DNA of 64,000 nt, taken from contig WOFQ01000011.1 in NCBI GenBank assembly GCA_012184525.1, positions 744,001-808,000 of the forward strand. Reading direction: 5' to 3'. Of the stretch, positions 1 through 10,549 are shown piece after piece (positions within the stretch are counted from its first letter, which is position 1; each line of letters begins with the position of its first letter). The notes under the pieces are model-generated. The model saw nothing but the letters and a program-made list of their open reading frames with translations, searched no databases and was not told where the DNA came from. Source of the DNA: Xenoacremonium recifei (taxonomy: Eukaryota > Ascomycota > Sordariomycetes > Hypocreales > Nectriaceae). Position numbers and translations under genes: made by a program.

Positions 1-69
1 CGGAAGCGTCCGGGGCCTCGGATTACAACTCAAATTTCAATCGTGCGGACCTCGCGCTCCTTCGCAGTC

Positions 70-1667
70 ATGACAGCAGAAAATGGAGGCTCCGTGGCCG
101 AGGGCCGTACCAAGCTACATGGTCGGGCCTTCTACGAGAGCATTGGGAGCCCCAAGTTCATTGTAGCGCCGATGGTTGACCAGTCAGAGTTTGTTCGTCT
201 CCTCATATTGGTCTGGGTAAGCCAGGATTATGGTGCTAACGGTTTCGTGGATAGGCTTGGCGAATGTTGTCGCGATCGTTCCTGTCCCCCTCCGAACAAT
301 CTAGCCTTCTCGCGTACACCCCGATGCTGCACGCTCGTCTCTTCTCCGAAGATGAGAAGTACCGTAAGGCGCATTTCCAGGCCGTGCGACCCGGTACTTC
401 GGAGCCGTGGCTCGACGGCAATCCTTCGATCGACCGGCCGCTCTTCGTCCAGTTCTGCGCAAACGACCCCGACGCCTTGCTCTCTGCCGCGAAACAAGTG
501 GCGCCGTACTGCGACGCTGTCGATTTGAACCTCGGATGCCCGCAGGGCATTGCGCGAAAGGGTCACTATGGCGCATTTCTCCAGGAGGACCAGGATCTTA
601 TCTTCCGGCTCATCAACAGCCTGCACAAGGAGCTCCCTGTGCCGGTGACAGCCAAGATAAGGATCTTGGAAACCAAGGAGGAGACGCTTGCGTATGCACA
701 GAACGTATTGAAAGCTGGCGCCTCTATTCTCACGGTGCACGGACGACGGCGAGAGCAGAAGGGTCACTTGACAGGACTAGCAGATTGGAAGATGATTCGA
801 TTCTTGAGGGATAGCCTGCCCCCGGAGACGGTTATGTTTGCCAACGGCAATATCCTTCAAGGCGGAGACCTACAGCGATGCCTCGAGGTTACGGGCGTGG
901 ACGGGATTATGAGTGCGGAGGGTAATCTGAGCGATCCCGCAATCTTCGCCCAACCACCAGCTGTTGGTGAGGAAGGGCGTGAATACTGGCGAGCAGAGGA
1001 TGGAAGAGGCGGTTGGAGGGTTGATGCTGTGATGCGGCGATATATGAACATCATCCACGAGCATGCGCTCGGAACTGCGCCGCCTGAGCGACGACCCCTT
1101 TTCCTTCCCGGCGACGACACTGCGTGGATGACCGAGAACGATAACGCTGAGGAAGAAGCCGAAGAACCAGCCAAGAAGAAGCGGAAGCAAAATACCGGGA
1201 AAAAGGGGGACCAGGGCCCGAATATGTCGGCCATGCAACCTCATCTCTTCCATCTGCTCCGCCACTTCGTCAGCAAACATACCGATGTACGTGATATGCT
1301 CGCCCGCGCACGCAGCGGCGACATCGACGCCTACGAGCAGATCCTAGCTATCGTAGAGCGCAAGGTCGCCGAGGGTCTACTCGAGTACGAGCGCACGAAC
1401 GGCGCGAGCATGGCAGTTGAGCCGCTGGAAGGCGAAGATCTGCCTGAGGACGAGAGCTCGGCGGGCACGATCAAGCGGTGCAAGCGGCCGTGGTGGGTTG
1501 CGCAGCCCATTATTCGACCGCTGCCGAATGAGGCGTTGAAGAAGGGCGCGATTACGTTGAGCAAGAAGAATAAGGAGGAGAAAAAGAAGGGTGGTGAGGA
1601 GAAGAAGGTGGCGGAGGCTGAGAAGAAGGAGGAGATTAAGCAGAGGGATGAACTTGTTTCGGGCTGA
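70..1667 (+). CDS. dus1: tRNA-dihydrouridine synthase (Dus1-type)
   Basis: Flavin-dependent enzyme that reduces uridine to dihydrouridine in the tRNA D-loop; Dus1 homologues act at U16/U17. Exons 70-192 and 255-1667 give 511 residues. The 62-nt intron has a non-consensus GTTCGT donor, but joining at it restores the family sequence APMVDQSEF-AWRMLSRS, which supports it. Seen: the N-terminal APMV flavin-barrel start, the catalytic-cysteine motif LNLGCPQGIARKGHYG (Cys about residue 136), KIRI and the TVHGRRREQKG segment, then FANGNI. The C-terminus is longer than the catalytic core and ends in a lysine/glutamate-rich tail with an AKKKRK-type basic cluster, which could act in nuclear targeting or RNA binding (inference). 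ATG 70 is the first in-frame ATG. Family assignment is secure; the exact tRNA position is inferred from homology. Confidence 0.93.
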
Positions 1668-2137
1668 TAGAACACACATCTGGGAAAGGTGCATAATGGA
1701 CTTCAGGGGAGTTAGAGGACATTATAGATGTAGACGGCCGGTATCTGGATATTTTGATAATACTAGAAATCATCATTGAAAAAGACTGCGTTGCTATAGT
1801 CTCTGGCTAACGAGAATGCAATTTATGTCAGTCTCCAGTAAGTATCTCTGACTGAATTCACTCCTGATAGAGAACGAACATGACTTCAATATCGATAAGA
1901 AAATACACAGGTGAACGTCCCGTTGCTGGTCTCGTGACTGCGTGGCAACCGCGGCGGAAGGAAGGCGCGAGGGTGTTTCCTTGATGCACTCCCCTCGCTC
2001 CTTCCCTCTTTCCTTGTTTACCTTTTTTACCCCGGACTTCCACTCTTACGAAAATCTCATTTTCACTTCCACATCGACAAACATTGTTTTATCAACAAAG
2101 TCATTAATCCTTCGTCATTCCACGGCTGGCAATCAAG
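1668..2137. other. Intergenic: dus1 3' end and dynamin-like promoter
   Basis: No coding potential. The second half holds a pyrimidine-rich stretch around 1988-2050, as is common just upstream of fungal transcription starts, and an AT-rich leader up to the ATG at 2138. Confidence 0.4.
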
Positions 2138-4571
2138 ATGGCGACGCCTTCTGCCATGCCGGAAGGGCAAGACCCGTTAACTTCCCCGATGAGCCGCACG
2201 GCACTTCATGAGCTGGTTCGCGAATGGTTCTTCACGTACCGAATCAGTCGTGAGTTCGAAGAGGAAACGTTCGTGACCGATTTCAAGTGGCCAGGATTGG
2301 ACATCGTGCTCGTTGGCGACAAGGGGAGTTGTCGGATGTCGGTTCTCCTGGCCATCTTAGGACTCGAGTTGCCGAAAGAGGTCGCAAAAAGGGGCCATTT
2401 CCCCATACACCTCGCTCTTCAATATGACCCTGAACCAGAAGAACCCTTAATCCGGCTCTTCTTTGACGCCAGCTCTTTGAAAGAAAGGGAGATACCCTAT
2501 CCGCGTCACAACATCGCTTCGTGGATTGAGGATACAATGGAGCACGCCAAAGTCGACTTCCCCGATCCTGATACCTTCAAAGGTTGTCTGAGTCTTGTGG
2601 TTCGGGGTCCGGAAATGCCAGACATAAATATCCTCGACCTCGGAGATCCTCTACCGACCTTCGAATTGAAAAAGAAGTATCCATGCAGAGAGGGCCTCCT
2701 TGTAATGGCAGTTACCTCGGCGGATCTGGGTGTGAAGGGCCTTCGGAAAGCCCTTGAGTTGGCTAAGGTTATTGACCCTGTGGGTGACCGAACTGCGGGT
2801 ATCGTCACGAACATCGATGGAATTTTCGATGCTTACCCGTTTCTTGCTACGAAATTCATGGACTCTATGAAGGAGGTAAAAGAGGAGCGAGAGGCTCAAG
2901 CAGGCTGGCATTTTCTATGCAGCAGCAAGCCAGAACCCGTCGAACCAGGAGCAGAAATAGACGCCAATCAACATGAAGCCGCTTGTGAACAGTTCGAGAC
3001 AAAGTTCTTCCTCTCTGAAGACTGGCTAAAAGTCTCGAAGCACTTCGGTCCCGAACACTGCGGTGCTGCAGCCCTCCGCTCGAAAGTCAACCTTAGGGCC
3101 AAAAGCCTAGGCGATCACGCACTCCCTTATCTTACAAGGACGATGAGCATTCTGGTTCTGGAGAGGGCAGCTGAGCTTACGGGGATTGGCTTTCCGCGCC
3201 CAACTATGGCACAGAAGAAGAATTACGTGGTAAGACTGTCGCAAAGGTACTACACCTTGTCTCAGGCCTCTACAACAGACTCGATATGGAAATATCCGGA
3301 CTTCTTCGACCACTATTCTACAGAGGAGAACCTACCGGATTTGGAAGATGGAGAACTATTCAAGAGGATACGACAGGCCTTCATGACCACACATCAGGAA
3401 TACTGCAGAGTCGCCCGCGTCTAGGCAGCGCGGTATCGCGTCATGGGTATGTGGCCCCCTTTGGAAAGGTCAACAGAGTCGTTGACGGGATGTTTCGACG
3501 GGATGTTGCACGATCCCCTTGGGGAGCAGCTCGCCTACGAGCGTATGATCAAGATGGTCATGGAATGGATGCGGGACAGTAGTGCCCAGGACCAGGAGCT
3601 TGCCGACCGACTCTTTCGTACACAGACATGGGTCATTTTCCGCATGACAAGTACTTTTAGCGAGTTCATTTCTCAAGCGGCACGCTCGCATGCAACCGTC
3701 CTTTTTGCATTCATCTTTGGCGCCGAGACCGCACGTTACAAAACGGCCGTTGAACGAATTATCGAGCCTTGGTACACCAAAATGGCGAGGCAGATAAAGG
3801 AGAGGTGCAATGGTTTCGAGAAGACCATGAATGAGAGACAGGTTCCCCTCTCTGAGAGACCCAAAGTTGCCATCTTGGAGGCGACTCCATCGAACGGGGT
3901 ACTGACACCAAGTCAGCGGGATAGGCGGAGAGCGATGGGAATAATTCAAGACATGGCGCGTCATTATCATGTAAGTGGGCATTTACGCAATTTTTGAGAA
4001 CCGCGGAAAGACAGCTAACTTGTGCTAGACTGAGATAGAGCGTCTCCTTTCCGTCGATTCGCTCATGTTTGGCCTGATGCTGTCGACTTCACTTCCCGAC
4101 ATGTTCAGCCCAGAGGCAGTCGCCGGTTTTCCACAAGAACTAATTGAGAAGCTGGGTGAAGAATACCCCTGGGAGGAAGATGCCCGCCAGAAGGTCGGAA
4201 CGGAGGTTCGACACTTGCAAGCGAAGTATGAGGCTTGCAATGCGAAGTTACAGCCGTTACTTGAGAGTAAGAATTCCCGAATATTAGGAGATTCTAGGTG
4301 CTAACCTTGGGAAGAATCCCTTGCGAAGAAGGCCAAGTTCCTGTGGCTCCTCAGTTACCGGGATCAAAAAGCAGAGGCGGCGAGGATACAGTCCGAGGTT
4401 GATCAAGCGGACCGGGAGCAAGACGAGTATATCAAGCGTGAGTTGTTTCTATTTGAAGACCTGCATGTTGATGCTGACTGGATGGCAGAGCGGCTCAAGT
4501 TTAGCAGTGTGTTTGAGGATATCGAGAGCGGCATTGAGGATGTGACGAAGAAAATTCATAAGATGGGCTGA
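2138..4571 (+). CDS. Dynamin-like protein with degenerate GTPase motifs and an in-frame TAG
   Basis: Related to the fungal dynamin superfamily (membrane-remodelling GTPases). Recognisable G-domain blocks are all altered. The P-loop reads GDKGSCRMSVLLAI where dynamins have GDxxSGKSS, so the invariant GKS is gone. The DxxG region reads DLGDPL. The LAKVIDPVGDRTAGIVTNID block matches the dynamin G4 region, with TNID in place of TKxD. A stalk-like helical part follows from about 3479. Reading in one frame, a TAG at 3422-3424 separates the G domain (428 codons) from the stalk. The frame is otherwise open to a clean GTAAGT intron at 3971-4028, then introns 4267-4314 and probably 4438-4488, ending at TGA 4569-4571. 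A 69-nt intron 3410-3478 would bypass the TAG in phase, but both sites are weak. It is therefore a pseudogene, a truncated gene or an odd splice form. GTP hydrolysis looks unlikely. Confidence 0.7.
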
Positions 4572-4982
4572 AGGATGGTAAAGCTCGATCTTTGTTGGAG
4601 ACGTAATTTTGTATGGGAGCTTTGACATCTTATAGGTTCTTAGCTTGAGACTAGTTATATTTGGTGGCTAGGATGAGCCTGCATGTTGCTGGATAGTGTT
4701 TGCTATATGAGCTGCGGGAAAGCTTGTGGTTTTGCAACATGACTTGGCTTCGAAAGGAATTGGCAAACGGAAGCGGATTCTTGTATGGTAGGTTTGGCTT
4801 TGACGCGGCACTGGATTGAGCTCATTGGCTGTTGGTTGGCATCATCAGCAAGTGTACGGCCTCCCGCATGCATGAATGAGGGGTCGCATTTTTTCTAGGC
4901 AGCATAGCAGCTGGATGGGATTTATTCTCAAACTCTGGCTTTGTTCTCACTTCTGAAAAGTGTCCTAACTGTGGCACCGTTA
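4572..4982. other. Intergenic, nothing recognised
   Basis: 3' flank of the dynamin-like gene and 5' flank of the ISG12-like gene. No long open frame with coding character and no repeat seen. Confidence 0.35.
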
Positions 4983-5769
4983 ATGAAGATGGGAGACGAC
5001 ACCGAGAACGAGAGTCCAACGACTGAGCAGATGCAGGAGGCTCAGGACGACAGTTCCGTGATTCTCGACAACGCAGAGAAGGCACTGCACGAAGAGCAGG
5101 AGCCCTTTGAAGGCGCACAAGCACCTGAAGCAGACAACCCGGATGATCCTCCTTCTGATCAGAGCTGGAAAGCAAATGTCCTCCTCACTTCTTCAGGACC
5201 TCAAGCCTCGAAACATAAAAGCTGACGCATCGCAGGTCATGGACTGGGTCAAGGAGAATCCCGGAACAGCGGCCTGCGTAGGCACCGGCGCCGCCCTCCT
5301 TCTCAGTCCAGGTCTCATAGCCGGCCCTCTCCTCGGTGCTGCAGGCTTCGGGGCCAGCGGCGTCGCAGCTGGTGCCTTCTCCCAGCCTCATACTATCCTT
5401 GACCAGTGAAAGGAGAATACTAACAAAAGAGCAGGATCTATTGCAGCAGGTGTTCAGGCAGGGATTGGAAACGTGGCAGCCGGGAGCACGTTTGCCGCGC
5501 TGCAGAGCGCCGGGATGGGAGGATCCGGACTGGCGGCGGTGACGGGCGCGATGCAGGGTGTGGGAGCTTCACTGGGGGTGAGCGCGTTGGCAAGGAAATT
5601 TATGGGGAAGGAAGACAAAGGAGGCACGGATTATGGTGAGAATTGTGGTGAGGACGATGATTGTACGGATGGAGAGAAGAGTGAAAGGGGTGGAGGAGAG
5701 TGTAAGTGTGGTCGGGGCGGACAACCCTGGATAGTAGATTTCGAGGGGAACATCAGGTGCACTTGTTGA
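4983..5769 (+). CDS. ISG12/IFI27-like small membrane protein with a cysteine-rich tail
   Basis: Resembles the interferon-inducible IFI6/IFI27 (ISG12) family: small glycine/alanine-rich hydrophobic proteins, mitochondrial or nuclear-envelope in animals; fungal function unknown. Exons 4983-5177, 5236-5371 and 5435-5769 join in phase to 221 residues (219 if the better-context ATG at 4989 is used). Order: an acidic disordered N-terminus (about 60 residues), NPGTAACVGTGAALLLSPGL, then the family-type repeats GAAGFGASGVAAGSIAAGVQ and GNVAAGSTFAALQSAGMGGSG. The tail is unusual for the family, with seven cysteines including CKCGRGG and a terminal CTC. The second intron interrupts the GVAAG-SIAAG junction, and its removal recreates the ISG12 motif, which is strong support. 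The first intron has a weak GTCCTC donor but agrees in phase on both sides. Confidence 0.8.
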
Positions 5770-6098
5770 AGTGTATTCTAAAAGATTATGAGCAAAGATA
5801 TGAGTTACTGACATTGGTCTTTGTGTGCTGTCTAAGATATCTTGTCAGGGCTATGTGTTGGCTCGCTACGCGGACCCTCGCATATGCATTCCGGCTCGCC
5901 GATGTTCAAACGCAGCCCTTCCAACGTAACTATTAACTCGTCTCTTTGGACTCATTCTATTCAAATTTCAATCTCTCTTTCTCTCTCTTCAAAGACCACA
6001 CCTATCGAACTGGAGTGTATCAAGTCTTCTTACCACCGCATCTCCTATCAACCACCCCATTCCACTTGCAACGCACTACAACAACCGGAGCTTTTACT
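5770..6098. other. Intergenic with CT-rich tract
   Basis: Contains a run of CTCT/TTTCTCT around 5969-5992 typical of a fungal core promoter or leader for the small gene that starts at 6099. Nothing else seen. Confidence 0.4.
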
Positions 6099-6405
6099 AT
6101 GCTCACCATGTCTCCCACACTCATTGCGTTTATTTGCATCCTTTCCTTGCTAGGAATCAGTGCAGTGAGCATCGCAGCAGGTCCATTCCCCTTGCTCCCG
6201 CGACTCTCACGCAACCCTTTAACACGTTCTCTAGGTTCACTCGCCGCATGGCTTTATCAACGACTCTCTCGATGCCGCGGCTGAATTCGATCTTTACAAT
6301 CCAGAAAGGAACGCTATTGGCAAAGCTGGCGTTATGACAGGTGTTCTTGATGGGGAAAGGAAGATGTTGCTGTTTGTTAAGGAGACTGTGTGCCAAATTA
6401 TGTAG
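6099..6405 (+). CDS. Small hydrophobic-N-terminus protein, unrecognised
   Basis: I do not recognise this protein. Two exons, 6099-6164 and 6235-6405, joined at a GTGAGC donor and CTAG acceptor in phase 0, give 78 residues. Exon 1 encodes a strongly hydrophobic stretch (LIAFICILSLLGISA) that could be a signal peptide or membrane anchor. Exon 2 encodes a charged, protein-like sequence (FINDSLDAAAEFDLYNPERN) ending CQIM, with no cysteine pairs suggesting an effector fold. A second ATG at 6108 is in frame. The model rests only on splice-site quality, phase agreement and amino-acid character. A longer in-frame reading through the intron exists but gives a less protein-like end. Confidence 0.4.
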
Positions 6406-6556
6406 AATCACAAAGCGCAATACAACGTCGGATCACAACTCCTGCAAACTCCATTGACATGTCTGAAATCCTCTTTTACTGTTCAAATTTCCGCTGATGA
6501 TACAGACCACAACCCTAACCCATGATTAACACAAGAAACCCAATCTAACCGTTCCA

Positions 6557-9220
6557 TTAACTCCCCCGTCGCCCCCTCTTCACCGGCGGCGGCGACCGCG
6601 ACACACTCTCGTCGCTATACCTCCTCCTCTTCGCCGGCACCGGACTCGGCGACCTCCGCTGCCCTCCGCGTCTCAGCGGCGTCGGTGATCGGGAGGACGA
6701 GGCCTGTCTTCGCACCGGGGACGGCGAGGCACTGTCCGGCCTGCCTCTCCGCGCAGGCGGTGGCGGTGACCGCGAGTCGTATGATGGCGACCGGCTGTAC
6801 TGTCTCGCCTTCTTGCGCGGCGCGTCGCTTATCGAGGAGCTGTTGCGCCGATGCGATGCTGGACCGGCTTCTCCGCGAGGACGGCCGCGTGGGGGAGGAC
6901 TGGGTGAACGAGAGGCGACGCGTTTGCGTGGAGGCGGCGATGGCGAGCGGCTCATGCTCACACTGCGCGGCCGAGCAGCAGCAGCTTTACCTCGCGGAGC
7001 GGGCGATCGAGATGGGCTTCGGGAGTCGTATGAGTCTCGGCGGGCACGCGGCGGGGGGGACCGACTCTCTGAGTACGAGGCACTTCGGCCGCGACGAGGA
7101 GGCGGAGACCGTGAGCGGCTCTCACTATCATAGCGGCCGCGGCCCCGTGGTGGCGGGCTGGCCGAGTAGGAATCCGCGCTCCGATCTCGTCGGGCTGGTC
7201 GGGGAGATGCAGACCGAGAATACGACCGCGATCGGGAGGGTGTGTAGGATCGTGCTCGGCCTCTGCGCGGTGGCGTGCGGGAGAGCGAGCGGCCACGGTC
7301 GATGGCCTTGCGAGGTGATCGCGACCTCGAACGAGAAGAGTATGAGGAGCCAGTGTAGGAGGAGTAGCTCGATACCGAGTCGGAGTCGGAGTCGGCTGCG
7401 GCAGGGGCCGGCAGAGCAGGTTTGGGCATGTTGAGCAGGTACTCTCGCATCTCCTCTGTAAGAGCACCCATGCCAATGCTGGTGAAGTAGTTGATAGAGA
7501 AGCGAATATTCCTCGCATTGTCCCTGGGGAAGATGCCCTCGAGCACTGGTCGCAGCGTCTCGTCCGTCATGCGCGCCCTGAGCTTCGGCATGCCAACCTC
7601 CTCGGCGATGTTCTGAAACAGGATCTTAATGAAGATACGGCTGCTGGACGTGGTTTCGTCTTCGTTGAGGTGAATGACAGAGAGGCAGTGCCAGCCCAGC
7701 GCGTCGGCCGCGAACATGTGGCCGAAGAGCATGGCGATGTTGCGCAACTTGTTGTTCTCAAAGCGATGGATCGTCTCGTAATACTTTCCAAACGCTTGCT
7801 CGAACAGGTCGCACCAGAGCCGGTTGATCTTGGCGAAGCGCTCGCCAATGAGCCCGAAGAACTTGGTGTAGGTCTTCTCCTGGGAACAGCATTCGACGAT
7901 CATCGACGGTAGTTCCGGTTCCTGGCCGGCGGGGAGGTTGATCTTCATCAGCTTGTGCACCGCTTCCTCGGGGTCAGCGCTGGACATGATGGTTAGGTAG
8001 ATCGTTCGGCGAAGGTTGACTAGGTCTGCGTTGGACTGGTCTTTGATCTCCATCGCCTTGGTCTCCTCCTCCTCCTCGTCTTCTGAGCTTTCATCCTCCT
8101 CGTCATCGTCGTCCTCATAGTCGCTGCCCTCGCCTAGAATCTCGGCCTTGAGCCTCTTGTACGCCTCTTCGTGCTCCTCCCATTCGGGGTCGAACTTGAA
8201 AATGTTCAAACCGTCCTGCACCTCAATCTCCCCGTCAAGCTCCACACGGTGGGTGATCTGATCCTCCTCTTCCACCAAGTCCAGCTCTTCCTTGATCGCC
8301 ACGTTATCCTTGAACTTGTCTTTCCGCACCTGGAACAGCACCTCAATCATATACTGCGTCCGCTTATCGATACCCGCCTCGTGGAGGATGTTTCGGAATT
8401 GGTCAAACACCGCCATCGAGATAGACGGTTGCATCTCCTCCAAGTACTGCCCGACTTCCTTGCAAAACCCTACTGCAATCTCGACACTGTCATCAGTCGG
8501 CTTGTGCAGTAGCAGCAGCAGGATTTGGCCGGCCAGCATCTCATGCTGCACCTGCTGGTTGATCAAGTGCGCTAGGAACGTTGTCGACGAAAGGCACACG
8601 GCCTTGTCGTTGCGCTTAAAGCCCTTGCGGAACTGCATAACCAGGCGCTTGATCAACAGCTCGCCCACCTGAGGCAGCTTGGTATTGACGATGGCCGCCA
8701 TGGCCGCGTATATGGGGGTGAAGGGCAAACTGGCCGCTTGCGCCTTCATGATAGACCGGCAGAACAGCCCGCGCCCGCGCACCAAGTTCTCGCCAAACAG
8801 CTCCGGCACGATGTGCTTGATGTTGGCCGTGTTGACCTTGTTGATCAACCCGTTGATACTCTTCTTCAGCGCCTCCCACGCCATGCGCTGGTACTCCTTG
8901 CTCGTCTTGTCCGTGATCTGTGCCTGCAGCGCCCGCAGCCGTGCCGGCGGGATGTATGTGCCACCCGAGCGCATGTTCAGCAGCTTCTCGTACTCAGCTT
9001 TGGCCGCAGCCTGCTTCTCCTCCTCGGTGCGGACAGGCGGCGCCGGCGGAGGGGATCGTGAACGCGGCCTCGGCGCAGGTCGGTAGGAGTCGCCATCGCC
9101 ACGGGGAGGACGTTGTTTGCGATCGCGGTCTCGGCCTCGTTCTCGTTCTCGATCTCGATCGTGGTCATCACGGTCACGTTCGCGCTCGCGATGCGGCATG
9201 TCGACCTCGGCAGACGCCAT
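6557..9220 (-). CDS. cwc22: Pre-mRNA-splicing factor CWC22
   Basis: Spliceosome component of the CWC22/Nucampholin family, which in animals also recruits eIF4A3. Intronless, 887 residues from the ATG at 9218-9220. Order: an Arg/Asp/Glu-rich N-terminus (RERERDRDDHDRDR type); a MIF4G domain at about 105-300 containing EALKKSINGLINKVNTANIK and FGENLVRGRGLFCRSIMKAQ; an acidic linker at about 370-395; an MA3 domain at about 400-610 beginning LVNLRRTIYLTIMSS and containing RNIAMLFGHMFAADALGW; and a long Ser/Arg/Pro-rich RS tail from about 625 to the end. The RS tail is much longer than in yeast Cwc22, as in many filamentous fungi. Divergent from dpm2 across a 378-bp gap. Its antisense strand has long open frames caused by the RS codon bias, not genes. 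Confidence 0.96.
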   Translation of the reverse strand: MASAEVDMPHRERERDRDDHDRDRERERGRDRDRKQRPPRGDGDSYRPAPRPRSRSPPPAPPVRTEEEKQAAAKAEYEKLLNMRSGGTYIPPARLRALQAQITDKTSKEYQRMAWEALKKSINGLINKVNTANIKHIVPELFGENLVRGRGLFCRSIMKAQAASLPFTPIYAAMAAIVNTKLPQVGELLIKRLVMQFRKGFKRNDKAVCLSSTTFLAHLINQQVQHEMLAGQILLLLLHKPTDDSVEIAVGFCKEVGQYLEEMQPSISMAVFDQFRNILHEAGIDKRTQYMIEVLFQVRKDKFKDNVAIKEELDLVEEEDQITHRVELDGEIEVQDGLNIFKFDPEWEEHEEAYKRLKAEILGEGSDYEDDDDEEDESSEDEEEEETKAMEIKDQSNADLVNLRRTIYLTIMSSADPEEAVHKLMKINLPAGQEPELPSMIVECCSQEKTYTKFFGLIGERFAKINRLWCDLFEQAFGKYYETIHRFENNKLRNIAMLFGHMFAADALGWHCLSVIHLNEDETTSSSRIFIKILFQNIAEEVGMPKLRARMTDETLRPVLEGIFPRDNARNIRFSINYFTSIGMGALTEEMREYLLNMPKPALPAPAAADSDSDSVSSYSSYTGSSYSSRSRSRSPRKAIDRGRSLSRTPPRRGRARSYTPSRSRSYSRSASPRPARRDRSADSYSASPPPRGRGRYDSESRSRSPPPRRGRSASYSESRSPPPRARRDSYDSRSPSRSPAPRGKAAAARPRSVSMSRSPSPPPRKRVASRSPSPPPRGRPRGEAGPASHRRNSSSISDAPRKKARQYSRSPSYDSRSPPPPARRGRPDSASPSPVRRQASSSRSPTPLRRGGQRRSPSPVPAKRRRYSDESVSRSPPPVKRGRRGS

Positions 9221-9598
9221 CTTCAATGCTCTTCCACGGCAACTATGTCCGTGCTGTCGAATTCACTGATGGCTTCAGATGGTGATGCGCTGAGGAAGAC
9301 AGAGCATCCTCGCTGATGAGGGAGTCAACATTAAGTCAAGGCTGGGAAAGCCTGCGACAGGCGACCAGGCAAAAATCTTGCGCACGGACCACCTTGACGT
9401 TCTTTCCTGCAGCCCAGACGCGCGCTAGCGGCTTTCCTCAACGAGCGCGTCTAATTCAGCTGCAGCTTGGCTTAGTCAGGAAGAAGGACAGCCTGGAAGC
9501 TGGCGATCCCTTTCACTGCCTGCCGCTTCCCGACGACAAACACTCTCGAGTCAAACCACCCACGCTCCTTACCTCTTCCAACGCCGAACGCTTCGAAA
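9221..9598. promoter_or_regulatory. Divergent promoter region between cwc22 and dpm2
   Basis: 378 bp between two start codons on opposite strands, so both promoters must lie here unless the genes have longer leaders. I see no clear TATA box. Placement is inferred from gene orientation. Confidence 0.45.
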
Positions 9599-9982
9599 AT
9601 GGTACATACCGAAAACCCACGTGATTTTACTTCACGCAAGCTGATGTCTCTCTATAGTTAGACAAACTCGTCGGTCTCGCCATGCTCGTGGCCGCCTCCG
9701 TCGTCTTCCTCTACTACACCATCTGGACCCTTCTCATGGTACGCCCCTTATCTTCGTCGCGACTTTTCGCAACACGTCACTCACCTCGCCTCTTAGCCCT
9801 TTGTCGACGACGATCATCCTCTCCAGAACTTCTTCCCTCCCCGCGTCTGGGCCATCCGGGTTCCTGTCATCCTCGTCCTCCTGGGTTCGGCCGTGGTGGG
9901 GTCCTTCCTGGGCATGGTCATGATCCGAAGCAACAAGAAGAAGGCTGCCAAGGCCAAGGCTGCGGCTAAGAAGAAGGCTTAA
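9599..9982 (+). CDS. dpm2: Dolichol-phosphate-mannose synthase regulatory subunit DPM2
   Basis: Small ER membrane subunit that stabilises the Dpm1 catalytic subunit, which makes dolichol-phosphate-mannose for N-glycans, GPI anchors and O-mannosylation. Exons 9599-9601, 9658-9738 and 9797-9982 give 89 residues. The first coding exon is only the ATG. Joining yields MLDKLVGLAMLVAASVVFLY followed by YTIWTLLMPFVDDDHPLQNF, which is characteristic of DPM2. Two membrane helices at about 5-28 and 47-70 flank a short loop with PFVD and FFPPR. The C-terminus is a lysine/alanine cytosolic tail (KKKAAKAKAAAKKKA). Both introns are 56-58 nt and phase 0. Confidence 0.93.
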
Positions 9983-10549
9983 GCTGGAGCGCTATTTAAG
10001 AGACCATGCACTGTAATTATATCACGCTGTGTTCGGAGCTCTGTTACTGGGGAAGTCCGCGTCTCTGAATAACGGGCTCCCCCTTTACGCGACTTCGTCA
10101 TTGACGCATCATATTGGCCCAGGGTTGTGGTTTAGACACGCGGGGAAGCAGGTTACGACAAAATGGGTATCTAATCGGTTTCTTCTTCTATCTAATTAGG
10201 CCACAAGGCCGCGCTTTGCATCCAATCGTGCCAAAACGAGTGTAGTACCAAAAACCAGTCCAACGTGTCCAAGACCATAGCAGACCAGAACCAAACAGAT
10301 CGGACCAGAACCAGAACCAAACCCCAGACAAGCCAAACAGCGACATATCCGAAGCATCAAAGCATACCAAGCTAATTCGTGCTCCCATGAATAAACCCAA
10401 CAGCTAATATCAAGTTACCGAGAGCCATCAACAGCCAGGCAAACCGCAGTTCTCGCGTGGCAGGCTGGAAAAAGAAGCAAAAGACAAATACCCCTTCTCA
10501 GGTCGTATGAGCGCCTTCAGCTCCTCCGAAAATGTGCGATGCTAATGAC
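9983..10549. other. Convergent intergenic region with AC-rich repetitive tract
   Basis: Lies between the 3' ends of dpm2 and the BCAS3-like gene, so it holds both terminators. Around 10245-10330 is an imperfect ACCAGAACCAAA-type repeat on the plus strand. No gene seen. Confidence 0.4.

Noticed and set aside
3410..3424. 15-nt GT...AG segment that would remove the TAG in frame
   Set aside because: Far too short to be a spliceosomal intron.
6685..7434. 249-codon plus-strand open frame antisense to cwc22
   Set aside because: Mirrors the Ser/Arg codon bias of the RS tail on the opposite strand.
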